Shown piece after piece: positions 52,857 to 63,744 of a stretch of 64,000 nt of DNA (positions are counted from its first letter, which is position 1; each line of letters opens with the position of its first letter). Where the stretch lies: NCBI GenBank assembly GCA_949825045.1, contig OX463827.1, positions 8,819,391-8,883,390 of the forward strand, written 5' to 3'. The notes beneath the pieces were generated by a model that saw nothing but the letters and a program-made list of their open reading frames with translations, ran no database searches and had not been told where the DNA came from. The DNA is from Argyresthia goedartella. Taxonomy: Eukaryota > Arthropoda > Insecta > Lepidoptera > Argyresthiidae. Position numbers and translations under genes: made by a program.

Positions 52857-53322
52857 CCAGCCAACTATTTCTAATAGATATTTGTGTGATCTTATCTTAA
52901 TAAAGACGTCGAACTAATTACTTACACCCATTAAAAGTATTCACATGCCCATCCATGACAAAATACAATGTAATACACTTTTACCTATTAAAGCCCTCTT
53001 CTTACAACAATGCTGGATGTTTTGTCCCACTATTCGCACGAGGTTATGGCCCGGCGCACCCGTCGATGTCTAATGCGTGGGCGGTTTTTTTTTTGTGCTC
53101 GTATGAAATTGAATGATGGGTTGGGACGGTTTGTATGGAGTCTCATCTCATTATGCATTATGTGAGTTGAGTAATGGATTCTTGTTGAGTCGATGTTGAA
53201 AGAAATTAGCGTCTTCCGTGTGGCTTTTCTAACCTTGTATGGAAAGCTTATTCCTCGTTTACTATAATTGATATGTTTTTTTTTGTGTAGCGAACCTTGT
53301 ATGGATTAATTATTACTATACT
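52857..53322. other. Spacer, no gene seen
   Basis: No supported feature. Confidence 0.5.
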
Positions 53323-54384
53323 CTGTTTCTAGGGCAGGCGAAAACACGGACATTGACCTTTGTGCCTACCACAGTGATCACCAGCCTCTTTTGGTGAGGT
53401 TCAACAATTATCAGTCGTATGAATGTAGGGAATAAATAAAATTCTAATATTTTATTTTATTTATTATATTTATGTATGTTATTTATAATAAAATTGTTTG
53501 CTGATTTCTAAAAGATGTTTATCTACACACGTATCATAAACCCTCTTTACAGCGTTCAAAAACCGCACGTTACGATCAGCATTATGTTAAACTACTTGGT
53601 AAAACTCGTTTCGTATCTGGAAAACTACACATAATGGTCATTATGTGTAGTTTTTCTACATATAATGACATTCAAATTTCGAACGCCGACGCCCACCCGC
53701 GTGCCGTCCCTAGTTTGTCTGTGAAGTTGGTACTGACATTCAAATTTCGAACGCCGACGCGCCCGCCTGCGTGAAGTTGGTGCTACAGAACAAGCTAAAC
53801 AATTGCAGAACCACAATGCCGGTCAAACATGCGGTTCCTGAACACATCAAAGAGAGCTTATTATATGTGTGTAGATAAACTAGTGTATGTAACTGTACAT
53901 AATTAGGCATTAAAACTCTCGAGTGATATTATTATGAAACTCGCCTTCGGCTCGTATCATAAACCCACTCTCGAGTTTTAATGCCCTCCATTATGCAGCA
54001 GTCACATAAACTACTTACTATTAATTACACAAGTATACACGGTTTTGGACCTGAGCAACAAAAGGTCGCACCCGAAAACTAGAACCAATTTTGACACACG
54101 AATTGAAGATTTGAGTTCAGGCCATCAAATAACATAAGAAATCGTTCTCATCTGCTCAAGTCCAAAAGTTGATCCGAATTTGTAAACTTGTTTTATTCTA
54201 AACACGTCGTATCAGGTTTGTTATCTCTGACTGTTAGCTTCACTCACCCCACCCCGTACCACGAAACGCAGTACTACGCGGAAACGATACAGAAGTGCAT
54301 GGAGGGCGATACGTATCGTTTTCTTTCGACGCTAACATAATACTTTTACGTCATTGTCCATTTTTTCGCCTGCCCTAGAAACAG
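53323..54384. mobile_element. 1.06-kb element with perfect 22-bp inverted repeats
   Basis: 53323-53344 (CTGTTTCTAGGGCAGGCG and four A) is the exact complement of 54363-54384. ACT flanks both sides (53319-53321, one base off the left arm, and 54385-54387), a possible 3-bp duplication. It contains a TAGTAG element and no transposase. Confidence 0.65.
53519..54011 (-). mobile_element. TAGTAG element copy 5, long form
   Basis: Starts (in reverse) GTAGTTTATGTGACTGCTGC and ends GTGTGTAGATAAA. Includes an internal duplication of the GAACGCCGACG segment (53682 and 53748) and two palindromes (about 53630-53664 and 53924-53997). Confidence 0.75.
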
Positions 54385-55305
54385 ACTTTAGTGGCTCTGT
54401 GAGCTGTAAACCTCCCTAGTGATACAGGGAATATGCGTTTTTTTTAATTATTGTATAAACTCACACCCTCACCCCTTGGTTTTTTTATTTTTATTAAGGA
54501 GAAACAAACAGAAGTAAATGTACAGAAAGAAGACATGACAATGCTAATATAAAGTTGCTAAACATGCATTTACCCCCTTGACAGTTCCCACTGGGACATA
54601 AAAATTAAGTAGGTAGAAGTACACCATGCTACACTTAACCTAGCTCCACGTATTAATAAGGTATAGATTCAATACGCTACACAGATAAAAAAGAAATCTT
54701 AGATCAAGAAAATTCATTTTCTAAAAATATTTTGTATAATTAAGATTATTTTACTCAAAACAAGTATTATTAATTGTGACTCAATACAATAAATAGTCAA
54801 AACAAAATAATACATTATTTCAGAATCAAGGAAATATGTTTTTATATCCATGAAATGTTGTATTAAACCGAGATAAATTTTTTCTTCAAATTAAGAATTA
54901 AAAGAAAATTGGCATAAGACAATAAATTTCAAATTAATACACGTCTGAGTCTTGGATTGAAAATAAAATTTCTTGAAGCTCCTTTAGACAACGGATTTTG
55001 TTGATTTGACTATTTGTTATTTTAACATAAAATTATTAGTTCTTCAGTTAACTAATCAGCTCTTTCTGTATTAGATTACTTATTTCCTTGTTCTAAGTAA
55101 TTATCATTTTCTTTCAAAGCAGTACAAATGAAATCAATACTATATATTATTGGTACAAGTAAATGTTCTTGGCTGGCCACACTGATTCCTGTCACAACAT
55201 GTTTGTTTCTATTCTGTGTCGGAGGCCGGCATTGGCGCCATTCCATTTCGTTTGTTTGTGTTTGGACGGTGCTTGTTCCACTTGTTCGTCGTTATTAGTG
55301 CAAAA
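54385..55305. other. AT-rich upstream region of the two-gene unit
   Basis: Possible subterminal region of the transposon; short motifs such as TCAAGAAAAT (54704) and TTTCTTGA (54969) recur in 62880-63370. The GC-richer stretch 55190-55305 may be 5' UTR. Confidence 0.35.
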
Positions 55306-55370
55306 GTAAGTGTTAAAATTGTGGTTGAAATTCTCCATTCACAATCTGTTCACAATTAAGCATTGCACAG
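55306..55370 (+). other. Possible 65-bp 5' UTR intron
   Basis: Donor CAAAAGTAAGT at 55306, acceptor CATTGCACAG at 55370, directly before the ATG at 55371. Confidence 0.45.
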
Positions 55371-58300
55371 ATGGAGGATTTTCTGTCTAGGCACGGCGTG
55401 CCTCCAGAAATCATAGAAAACTTCCTACGTAAGTACATACCTACCTTCATTTTATTCCTTTACGACTCGCCTCGCGTGATATACCTACCACGCCATGCAA
55501 CTAACTTGAACAGCGTCCCCAACAATCGTTTATTACCACCTCACTTCCGTGGATCCATCCACTACTCCATATCGTAGCATGACCTTGACAGGAAATGATG
55601 TGGACCTTTGCCTGTAGTCTGCACCTCCATGCATGAGTGGCTGAGTGGGAAAACTTCCACGAGGGGTCCTTCCTGTCCTCGATGGGGCTCTATATATATG
55701 TTCGGTATTTGGGAGTCAGTATACGTGTATAAGTATAGGTTACTGCTAGTGTTGTGTATGTGAATCTCTATGGGGCATACAGATCAGCAAACTCTGAGGC
55801 TCCCTGTATCCGAAACGGTTTCTCACTATATTTGAATAGTTATACAAGCACAATTCGGTAGCTGGACTAGTCATCCGAACCGGAGCATCCTCCATCCTGA
55901 TTGGGGGTCGGGCCTCTGTGACCTGTGACCACCCTAAATAAAAAGCCATACCTTTTTACCCTTGTCTAGCTAGAATGAGGGCATAGAGAGGGGGCGTTCC
56001 GCCCCCCTTTGGTATACCGCGACCCTGTGTTTCAGTAACTATGTACAAAATAAATAAATAATGTTTACTTTTCAGGCAACGGTATAACTTTGGACCTCTT
56101 CCAATCATTATCTGAAGAGCATTTAAAAGAACTGTGCCCACATTTGGGCACAAGAATTAAGCTGGCTCAGCTGATAACAGCTTATGTAAGTAAATAATAT
56201 GTTTGTGGACTTTGTGGTCCTATTGTATCAAGTAAAAGTAAGTTTAGTTGAAGATCATTTGCTGATTTATTTCATTAGTCCTAGGATGATAAGTGATACC
56301 TATGAGATGCATTGATCTATTCTAATTCAAAATTAAGTCAATTTAGTGTGTTCTATTCATACATTAACCTATGTTTGAGTATGACTGACCAACGACAGTA
56401 TGTCCCGTACATTCACAATTGCAGGTAAGAAAGAAAGTATTAACTATGTAACACTCTTACAGGCCCCCACTGAAACAAACAGTGATGCTGGTGGATCCTT
56501 GTCTGATCCTTGCGCTGACAATAGCCAAGCCTTGTCTGATCCTCCCACTGAAGATAACCACCAAGATAGTTCTCAGTGTGTCGGTACTGGGAATATTGAT
56601 GTCATCATCACCAGGGCATTCCCAGATTTTGATCTGAAGACCCTATTACAGACAACAGCTGGAGGGAACCACATAATTAATTACTATAATACCTTTGGAA
56701 CATTGGACAGTTCTAAACGAAACCAGCTGACTGAAATTATCGTAAAACATATTTACACTCACGCAGTCCACAGGTAAGTATTTAATTTATAGGATGATTT
56801 CAATTAAGTATTCATTTCCCTGTACCAAAGGTGAACCGGTATTACTCAGCCTATATTATGTTTGTCTGTCCGTCAGTCTGTCACAAGCGACTTTCCTGGC
56901 TGTTTGAAGATGCTAGACAGACTATATAAGTCCTTTATTGCACACAAAACTTAATAATTATAAACAATTTGAGAAGATTTACACAAAGGTGGGCTTATCT
57001 CTATAAGAGATCTCTTCCAGCCAACCTTACCAGACAAGGAGAGACAATACATTGAATGCGGTGAAGCAGAAATACTATGTGAAAAGACGAAGGGTTACTG
57101 GAAATTAGTAGATGGAACTTTAACAGCGTGACAGGTCAATAATACTGAACAACTTACCCAAAGGAACATAAGCCGAAATCTGAAAATATATTTTTTCACA
57201 TGTTATGTACAGGGTTATTTTGTGCTCAGATTCGTATTATGAAATCAGATGTCCAATGGTTGGTGGGCGTAGTTTTGATAATGTCAGAATTTACAGATAC
57301 ATACTTTAAATTTTCAGCCGAATAAGCCATGAGGAATATAATATAATAGCTGCGAAGATCATCACGTTGTTCCCTAAAGAAAATGCAGGAACATATTTCA
57401 TCCACCCAGTAAGAAAAGGCCAGTCCCCTACAGGAAAACCAGTGGTTTCAAAAGGAAAATTAGTTGACAAAGTGCGGAACCTACTATTCAAGTACGGGGA
57501 GAGAAAGAGGCCATCTACTACTGGAACTGACAGCGACGCAAGTTCTAAAACAGCTCGTACTGACACAGCAGGTAAGGTAACATTTCTATCACAATATTAT
57601 ACTGCTCTCTGCATATATGATTTATTAACACAGAATTTATTCATATAGAAACATTGAACGAAGACAAGCTATGGCTCAAAGAAAATTCTGAGCCTTGGGA
57701 TGAAGTATTAAAACGGTGGAAAATAACATCCCAGGAACGTAAGGATGGCACAACATATGTCAACATACACGATCTTTTTGTTCAATGGCCTATACTCAAC
57801 GACATCAGGAGCGAACAATTGGTAAGCAATGCTATACATAATTTTATTTTATTTGTTAAGGAAACTAAAATTTAGGAACAAGATGTGATTATACAAGTTA
57901 ACCATAGTTATACATACAGGGTGTAACAGGAAGGTGAAATGAAACTTAAGGGAGTTCCTGTTCATTATCATCAGCTGAGTCACCCCCTTAAGTTTTATTT
58001 CACGTTTCTGTTACAACCTGTTTACAATTATACATATTATACTATTAGCCTTTAGCAATCAAATGCTTAATGAATGATGTTGACTTATGGTGTGACCTCA
58101 GTTTTAACCACTCATTTTCTTACAGATTAATTTAGACTTTGATGAGCTACACCCGGACAAAGGCTTAAAATTCTTTATGAACTGGAATGATTTCTTCACA
58201 AAATTGATTTTATTCAAAAAGTCGAAAGATGAAAACGTCCTCAGCATTTTGAGCGCTTTAGAAGAGCTGGATGATGATTGTAAGTCAAATTTATATTTTA

Positions 58301-59435
58301 TTAAGTGTAGACGCAATGATCTCAATTTTACTTGTCTTACCAAGCATCGAGCTTTAATTGTACCTATTCTATGTTCTATGCTTTGATTTCCGCACTTAGT
58401 CCTTTACGATCCATTGTACGTGGGCCATAGCGGCCGTCATAGTAATAGGTGCCCCGGGCCCATTTCACACCGTTATTTCAGGTGTTCCGGTTTCCTCGCG
58501 ATGTTTTCCTTCATCGCCGAGAGGTGATCCGAATTGGGATACACACATGAAATTAAATTCAGAGGTACATGCCACAGCTGAGGATCGAACCACGGACTAT
58601 CTGCATGATAGTTCGTGCTCTTACCAATTGAGCCACCACTGCTCTAAACTGCTATATTGCCATTGCTATAAACTGCTAATGTACCTAATAATTTACAGTG
58701 AAAATACCTGGACAGATAAAGGCATTGGTTCATCTGCTTCCCCCAAAAGGTCGCTTGAACAAAAAAGTCAAATTTACTACACAAGAAGCATTGGATTCAA
58801 TATTCGTTTGCTGCCCGGTAAGTTTTATCATCTATCTTATTTCATACACATATCTGACACACTTTTTAGGGTTCCGTACCCAAAGAGTACAAACAGTCCA
58901 AACGGAGCCCTATTGTCACCCACGTGTCCCTCCATCTGTCAATCAATTCAAAATGTTGTGCCTAAAAATTTTTTAACTTCCCATTTAGCTAGACAGCTGA
59001 ACATACATCCATCCATCCATACATACATCCATCCATCCATACATACATACATACATACAACCATTTTTATTGTATTCATTTTTATTGTTTTGTGGATTTC
59101 AGAACCCTGGTGATATAGACACTACGATAACAGAACAAAAACAGAAGGCAAAAGCAAGAAAACTGAATCTACAACCTTTTATAATCGTACAAGGGACCAT
59201 TTACCAACCTAAATCACCACTTCTGGTAATCGATAATATTAAATATAAATTTAACAGTATCGCGAAGGCTTTCGATACATTGTTCAAATCTTTTCATGCT
59301 TTTCATGCTGAGTATCCTAAAGCCTCAAGCCACTTACACCTTGTAGTACAAAGGTGTGTCTACAAGATTACAACAAAATATGACAATATTGTGCCGTCCA
59401 TTGTTGACGTTTTAAACTTGTATATAGTGATGTAG
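55371..59435 (+). CDS. Eight-exon gene with SAM-like N-terminus, partner of the downstream transposase
   Basis: Exons 55371-55428, 56076-56185, 56463-56773, 57318-57571, 57649-57821, 58126-58279, 58699-58817 and 59103-59435 join in frame through GT-AG introns to 503 codons plus stop. Residues 1-56 (MEDFLSRHGVPPEIIENF, then a SEEHLKELCPHLGTRIKLAQ stretch) look like a SAM domain, a protein-interaction fold. The middle is acidic and Ser/Thr-rich, then comes a helical segment (FPDFDLKTLLQ), a basic stretch (GERKRPSTTG) and an alpha-beta region (DKLWLKENSEPWDEVLKRWK). I know this arrangement, SAM-like gene next to a C2H2-transposase gene, as a recurring pair in animal genomes, but not its formal name. 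Function is unknown; a DNA-binding or regulatory partner in transposition is inference. A MITE sits in intron 5 and a SINE in intron 6. Confidence 0.72.
57916..58021. mobile_element. 106-bp MITE with near-full-length inverted repeats
   Basis: ACAGGGTGTAACAGGAAG at the left and its imperfect complement at the right (TTCTGTTACAACCTGT); arms about 36 bases. In intron 5. Confidence 0.7.
58391..58648 (-). mobile_element. tRNA-derived SINE-C
   Basis: Minus strand: A box TGGCTCAATTGGTAAGAGC, anticodon-like arm ACTATCATGCAGATAGT, B box GGTTCGATCCT, then a body with AAAACATCGCGAGGAAACC. In intron 6. Confidence 0.8.
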
Positions 59436-59549
59436 TAGTTTGGGCCTAGTTTCCTGCACTATATTACCTACACTCATGCTCAAGCTCGACTAGCTTTTTG
59501 ATTAACTTTTTAAGTACCTTACTTATTTTTGAGGATATACTCTGCCAAA

Positions 59550-61964
59550 ATGGTATTATTATGCAAATACTGCCAATTTAATTTCGACGACATAAAAAAA
59601 TACATATTTCACTTAGAAACTACCCATCACATCAATAATTACTTCGTCTGCCCATACGAAAAATGTAAGCGAACTTATAATACTAAATCCAGTTTCAAAT
59701 ATCATTTGAATGCAGGCAATGATTTACACGGCAGTAGTGTTGATAGTAGCAGTACTTCATCAGCAAGTAATTTTACACATAATACAGCCGATGGACGCCA
59801 TGTTACGAGTATTGTTGACACAAGTCCTACAGAACCACTGGAACCAAGGGACCTTCCTGACCAATGCGATTTATCATCTCAGGAAAAAATTAAACAAAAC
59901 TTGGTTTTATTTTTATGTAATCTTTATAACAACATTAGTTTGCCTCGATCTGTAGTCCAAACTATTTTCGAATCAGTTGAGAACTTGATAAATAGTTTAA
60001 CATCTGAAATAGACAAAACGGCAAAGAACTCTGAACATGACCCAATCACAAAAATCGGTATTATTACAAACATACTTTCAGATATTAAAATTTCATTTGA
60101 CAGTTTAAACACAGAATATAAACGTATGAAACATTTCACGACAGACGGTAATTACATACAACCTAAAACAGTTATTCTGGGAACTACTACAGATAGGATA
60201 ACGGTTAATGAAAATATAGTAATGACGTTAAAGGAAAGAAAGCTGTATGTAATACCTTTAAAATTACAGTTACAGGTTTTTCTTGAATTGCCAGGTGTTT
60301 TAACTGAAATCTGTAACTATCAGCGAATTCTTTTGTCTGAAAGTGATGATAATAATAAGATTATTCGAAATATTGTGCAAGGAACTTTGTGGAAAGAGAT
60401 TTTGTCATCGAAACCTAAAGAGGACATAACCTTACCAATAATTCTATACTTTGACGATTTCGAGTCGGGAAATCCACTTGGTAGCCATGCTGGGCAGTAC
60501 AAATTAGGTGCTGTATACGTATCAATTGCAACCATTCCTCCAAACATGTCTAGTAGACTGGAAAATATATTTTTGACTCAGCTATTTTACTCAAAGGACC
60601 GAGTACACTTTGGCAATGCGCTAGTCTTTAGAACTCTCATAGAGGAACTTAAAAATTTGGAAGAAGTTGGTATTACAGTTAAGCTAACTGACATGTCTGT
60701 TACAGTCAAGTTTGTATTAACAGTTTTATCAGGGGATAACTTGGGTCTTCATTCAATAATGGGCCTGTATGAAAGTTTTATGGCTACAAACTTTTGCAGA
60801 ATTTGCTTAATCACTAAAACTGATTCAGAAACACAAATAGAGCAGGACAACGACCTTCTTCGCAAAGTTCCTGAGTACGAAAATGATGTCTTGAACCGAA
60901 AAGGTATCAAAGAGGTTTGTGTATGGAACGATTTGCCGAGTTTCCATATTTACGAAAACCAAACTCTCGATGTGATGCATGATCTTATGGAAGGAGTACA
61001 CAGATATGCCATGGCACACGTTATTGCTAGCTTGATTGAAAAACAATATTTTTCACTTGACCAATTAAATTCCAGACTAAAATATTCAGAATACCATTCA
61101 TGTGAAAAGAATAAACCGCCACCCATAAATAGCCAACATCTCATTAACAAGCACATTACTATGTCAGCCACTGAGATGTTATGCCTGGTTAGAAATTTCG
61201 TTTTTATTGTAGGCGATCTTGTAAACGCAGATGAGCCTATTTGGACTTATTATCTTTTATTACTAGAGATCACAAATATACTTACATCCCAAACGTTTAC
61301 CTACGAGTTGCTGGACTATTTGCAGAGCATCATCAGTGAGCATCATCAGCAATATCTGAACCTGTTTCAAAGCACTTTAAAGCCAAAACATCATTTTTTA
61401 TTGCACTATCCAACAATCATAAAAAAGATCGGTCCGCCAATACTTGTAAGTGCGTTTAAATATGAATCAAAACACAAAGAATTGAAAAAAGTTTGTCAGT
61501 CTATAACATCGCGAATAGATCTTCCGTTGTCTGTGATCAAACGTTGCCAGCTACAGCAAAGGTTAAAGTTAACGACTAAAAAGGGTTTAATAGATAATGT
61601 ATATCATGGCAAACTTGTCGGTATTGAAACAAACCAAGATGAAGCCATTGTCACATTTAGTGTAGAGTGGTACGAATGCAATGGCATCAGATATAATGTC
61701 AATGATGTTATATCATGTGAATCAGATGACTCTGAAGGTGAACCTCAATACTACCAAATCGACAAAATATACTATAGGGCAGATGTAAACGAAGTAATGT
61801 TTGGTTGTTTCTACCTGAGATCTTTATTTTTTAACCCACATTTCAAGGCTTATAAAGTAGAAAAAACACGCCAGACTAAAATGATTAAATACAAAGATTT
61901 GTACGACAATCAGCCAACAATTGTACACAATGTTGGTTTAGACTATTATGTTAAGTTAGGTTAG
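59550..61964 (+). CDS. C2H2 zinc-finger, DDE-like transposase
   Basis: A single-exon frame; I start at the ATG 59550, since the frame opens with TTG at 59529. About 804 residues. The N-terminus has two C2H2-like fingers (CKYCQFNF with HLETTHH, and CPYEKCKRTY with HLNAGNDLH). A linker precedes a DDE-like core: acidic LPIILYFDDFESGNPLGSH near residue 296, SGDNLGLH near 394, FCRIC near 415, and LDVMHDLMEGVHRY near 473. Helical segments and KPKHHFLLHYP follow, then a C-terminal domain with VEWYECNGIRYNVND. The DDF, GDN and DVMH series resembles Transposase_21 of CACTA elements; exact superfamily is inference. The stop of the upstream gene is 114 bp before this ATG, same strand. Confidence 0.7.
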   Translation: MVLLCKYCQFNFDDIKKYIFHLETTHHINNYFVCPYEKCKRTYNTKSSFKYHLNAGNDLHGSSVDSSSTSSASNFTHNTADGRHVTSIVDTSPTEPLEPRDLPDQCDLSSQEKIKQNLVLFLCNLYNNISLPRSVVQTIFESVENLINSLTSEIDKTAKNSEHDPITKIGIITNILSDIKISFDSLNTEYKRMKHFTTDGNYIQPKTVILGTTTDRITVNENIVMTLKERKLYVIPLKLQLQVFLELPGVLTEICNYQRILLSESDDNNKIIRNIVQGTLWKEILSSKPKEDITLPIILYFDDFESGNPLGSHAGQYKLGAVYVSIATIPPNMSSRLENIFLTQLFYSKDRVHFGNALVFRTLIEELKNLEEVGITVKLTDMSVTVKFVLTVLSGDNLGLHSIMGLYESFMATNFCRICLITKTDSETQIEQDNDLLRKVPEYENDVLNRKGIKEVCVWNDLPSFHIYENQTLDVMHDLMEGVHRYAMAHVIASLIEKQYFSLDQLNSRLKYSEYHSCEKNKPPPINSQHLINKHITMSATEMLCLVRNFVFIVGDLVNADEPIWTYYLLLLEITNILTSQTFTYELLDYLQSIISEHHQQYLNLFQSTLKPKHHFLLHYPTIIKKIGPPILVSAFKYESKHKELKKVCQSITSRIDLPLSVIKRCQLQQRLKLTTKKGLIDNVYHGKLVGIETNQDEAIVTFSVEWYECNGIRYNVNDVISCESDDSEGEPQYYQIDKIYYRADVNEVMFGCFYLRSLFFNPHFKAYKVEKTRQTKMIKYKDLYDNQPTIVHNVGLDYYVKLG

Positions 61965-62633
61965 GTAAAAATAGAACATTACTCGAGTAACTTACAACCG
62001 ACGAGTAATGCACAACTTGCAGCAAAAATTAAACAAATCGCATTATACCAACCAAGATTTATTTTTTAAGATTTATTACCTGGCGTTGTAAGATACGAGA
62101 TTGTAAGAGTTTGGTGTTCCGACAGTCAGAGATAGTAAATTTTCTGATATAATTTTTATAATTATAGGTCCTAACATAAATAAATTTTCTTTATATCGAA
62201 CTACATTCTACTGACAATCGATGGTATTAATTTCATTTAATGAATCCATTATTTACTATCTCAAAACAACGTCGGAATGCCATTTTTTCATTAGAGCCAT
62301 TTCTTTCAAAGATGTTTATTGTTCCTAACCTAATATAATTAGGTTACAGTAACGTTAATTGTTATGGATGCTATTTGTTACCAAATTGATTAATAATTTG
62401 TTCCTGATTACATACAGTAAGTTTGAAAGGCTGATTTGTAACTGATAAGATTTTGTATAAGTTTGAAAGGCTGATTTGTAACTGATATGATTAAGCTATT
62501 GATTATATACATAGTATAAACATAGCTATAACTATAAACATCGTGTAACGTGTTATTAAGATGACAATAAATGAATACTCTGAAATACGTTTGTGATTTG
62601 TTCAACTAATTATAGATTTCAGTTTATGTTATT
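61965..62633 (+). other. 3' flank of the transposase gene
   Basis: AT-rich, no gene. 62419-62440 and 62460-62481 are a short direct repeat (AAGTTTGAAAGGCTGATTTG). Confidence 0.5.
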
Positions 62634-62872
62634 GGAAATAAGCGGGTAAAATTTTAACTGTGTACTAGGCCAACTATATCCGAACTTATGTAAGAACTTT
62701 CCAAAAGGAATATAGGTCGAAATAAAAAAAAAAAAACCTTTCTGTGTATTGCCATATCCTGTGTACAAGGATATGTATGAAAGTTTTATCTCGTTTTCGA
62801 CCTACGATCCTTTGGGAAAGTTGTTCGATACTGCTAACCTAGCACATGGTAAAGTTTTACCCGGTTATTTCC
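62634..62872. mobile_element. Foldback MITE, 239 bp
   Basis: Left arm GGAAATAAGCGGGTAAAATT and its imperfect complement ending at 62872; arms continue inward (AGGTCGAAAT near 62715 against TTTCGACCTA near 62794). Confidence 0.75.
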
Positions 62873-63744
62873 AGTAGTCTCAGAGAAAAAAAGAAAAAAA
62901 TCAATAAAAAATATATTGAATCGAAAGAAATATAAATTCTTGATGAAAATATATATCGTTTTCCATCAAGATTAATATGATCTTAAAGCGAGAAATTGGT
63001 AGTTTTCCTAATATACAGTACGCTTTTGAAATAAGAATTCTAAATTCTAGAAATAAAAATAACATATTTTTAAAATAAAAGCTTTAGATTTCTTATTAAA
63101 AAAAATAATAATATTAAGCTAAATAATAAAAAAGTCTTCATTCAAAACGATAGATTTTCTTCAATCAACAAAATCAGATTATCTATGATACAGAAAATAT
63201 TTTTTCAATACGAAATTGTAGTTTCTTAAATCAAATTAATTATTCAAGAGAATCTAGGATTTATTTTTAAGACAATGTTAGTTTCAGTATATATGAGACT
63301 ACCATTTTCTTGAATAAAATAAATATGCATTGACTTAAGCATATTTGTCTAGTTTCAAGTAAGCCGTTTTTCTGTGTGTGCGTTAAGCAAAAGGCGTCAC
63401 GCTGTTAAGTAGAGGTGTGACGATATTCACGCAATATTCACCAAAGCCTCAAGTGTGAGACAATCTTATATGGCTAATACTTGAATTACGTTTACTATTA
63501 GGGTTATGAGGACTCATAACAAGCCTTTGACCTTGATCCAGATTTTCATACAAACGGACCTGAGAGAATTATATTGGCAAGATGCCCCATTTATTAAGCT
63601 GCTTGTCAGTCACTGTGTTGCCAATTGCCATATTCTCTTATTTGCTGTTTTCTAGGATTGTCGAGGTCAGTGAGATGAAAAAATTAAATGGTATTTTCAT
63701 GATGGTTTATTAAAATTAAAGTTAGGTATAAAAATTTGGCTAGT
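62873..63744. other. AT-rich region, possible right end of the two-gene transposon
   Basis: 62880-63370 is very AT-rich with repeated short motifs (ATCAAGA, TTCTTGA). No gene. 63380-63744 shows no feature. Confidence 0.35.

Noticed and set aside
58547..59113. 188-codon plus-strand frame
   Set aside because: It runs across a SINE, an exon, an intron and a CATC-type microsatellite; the exon is read in another frame in the spliced gene.
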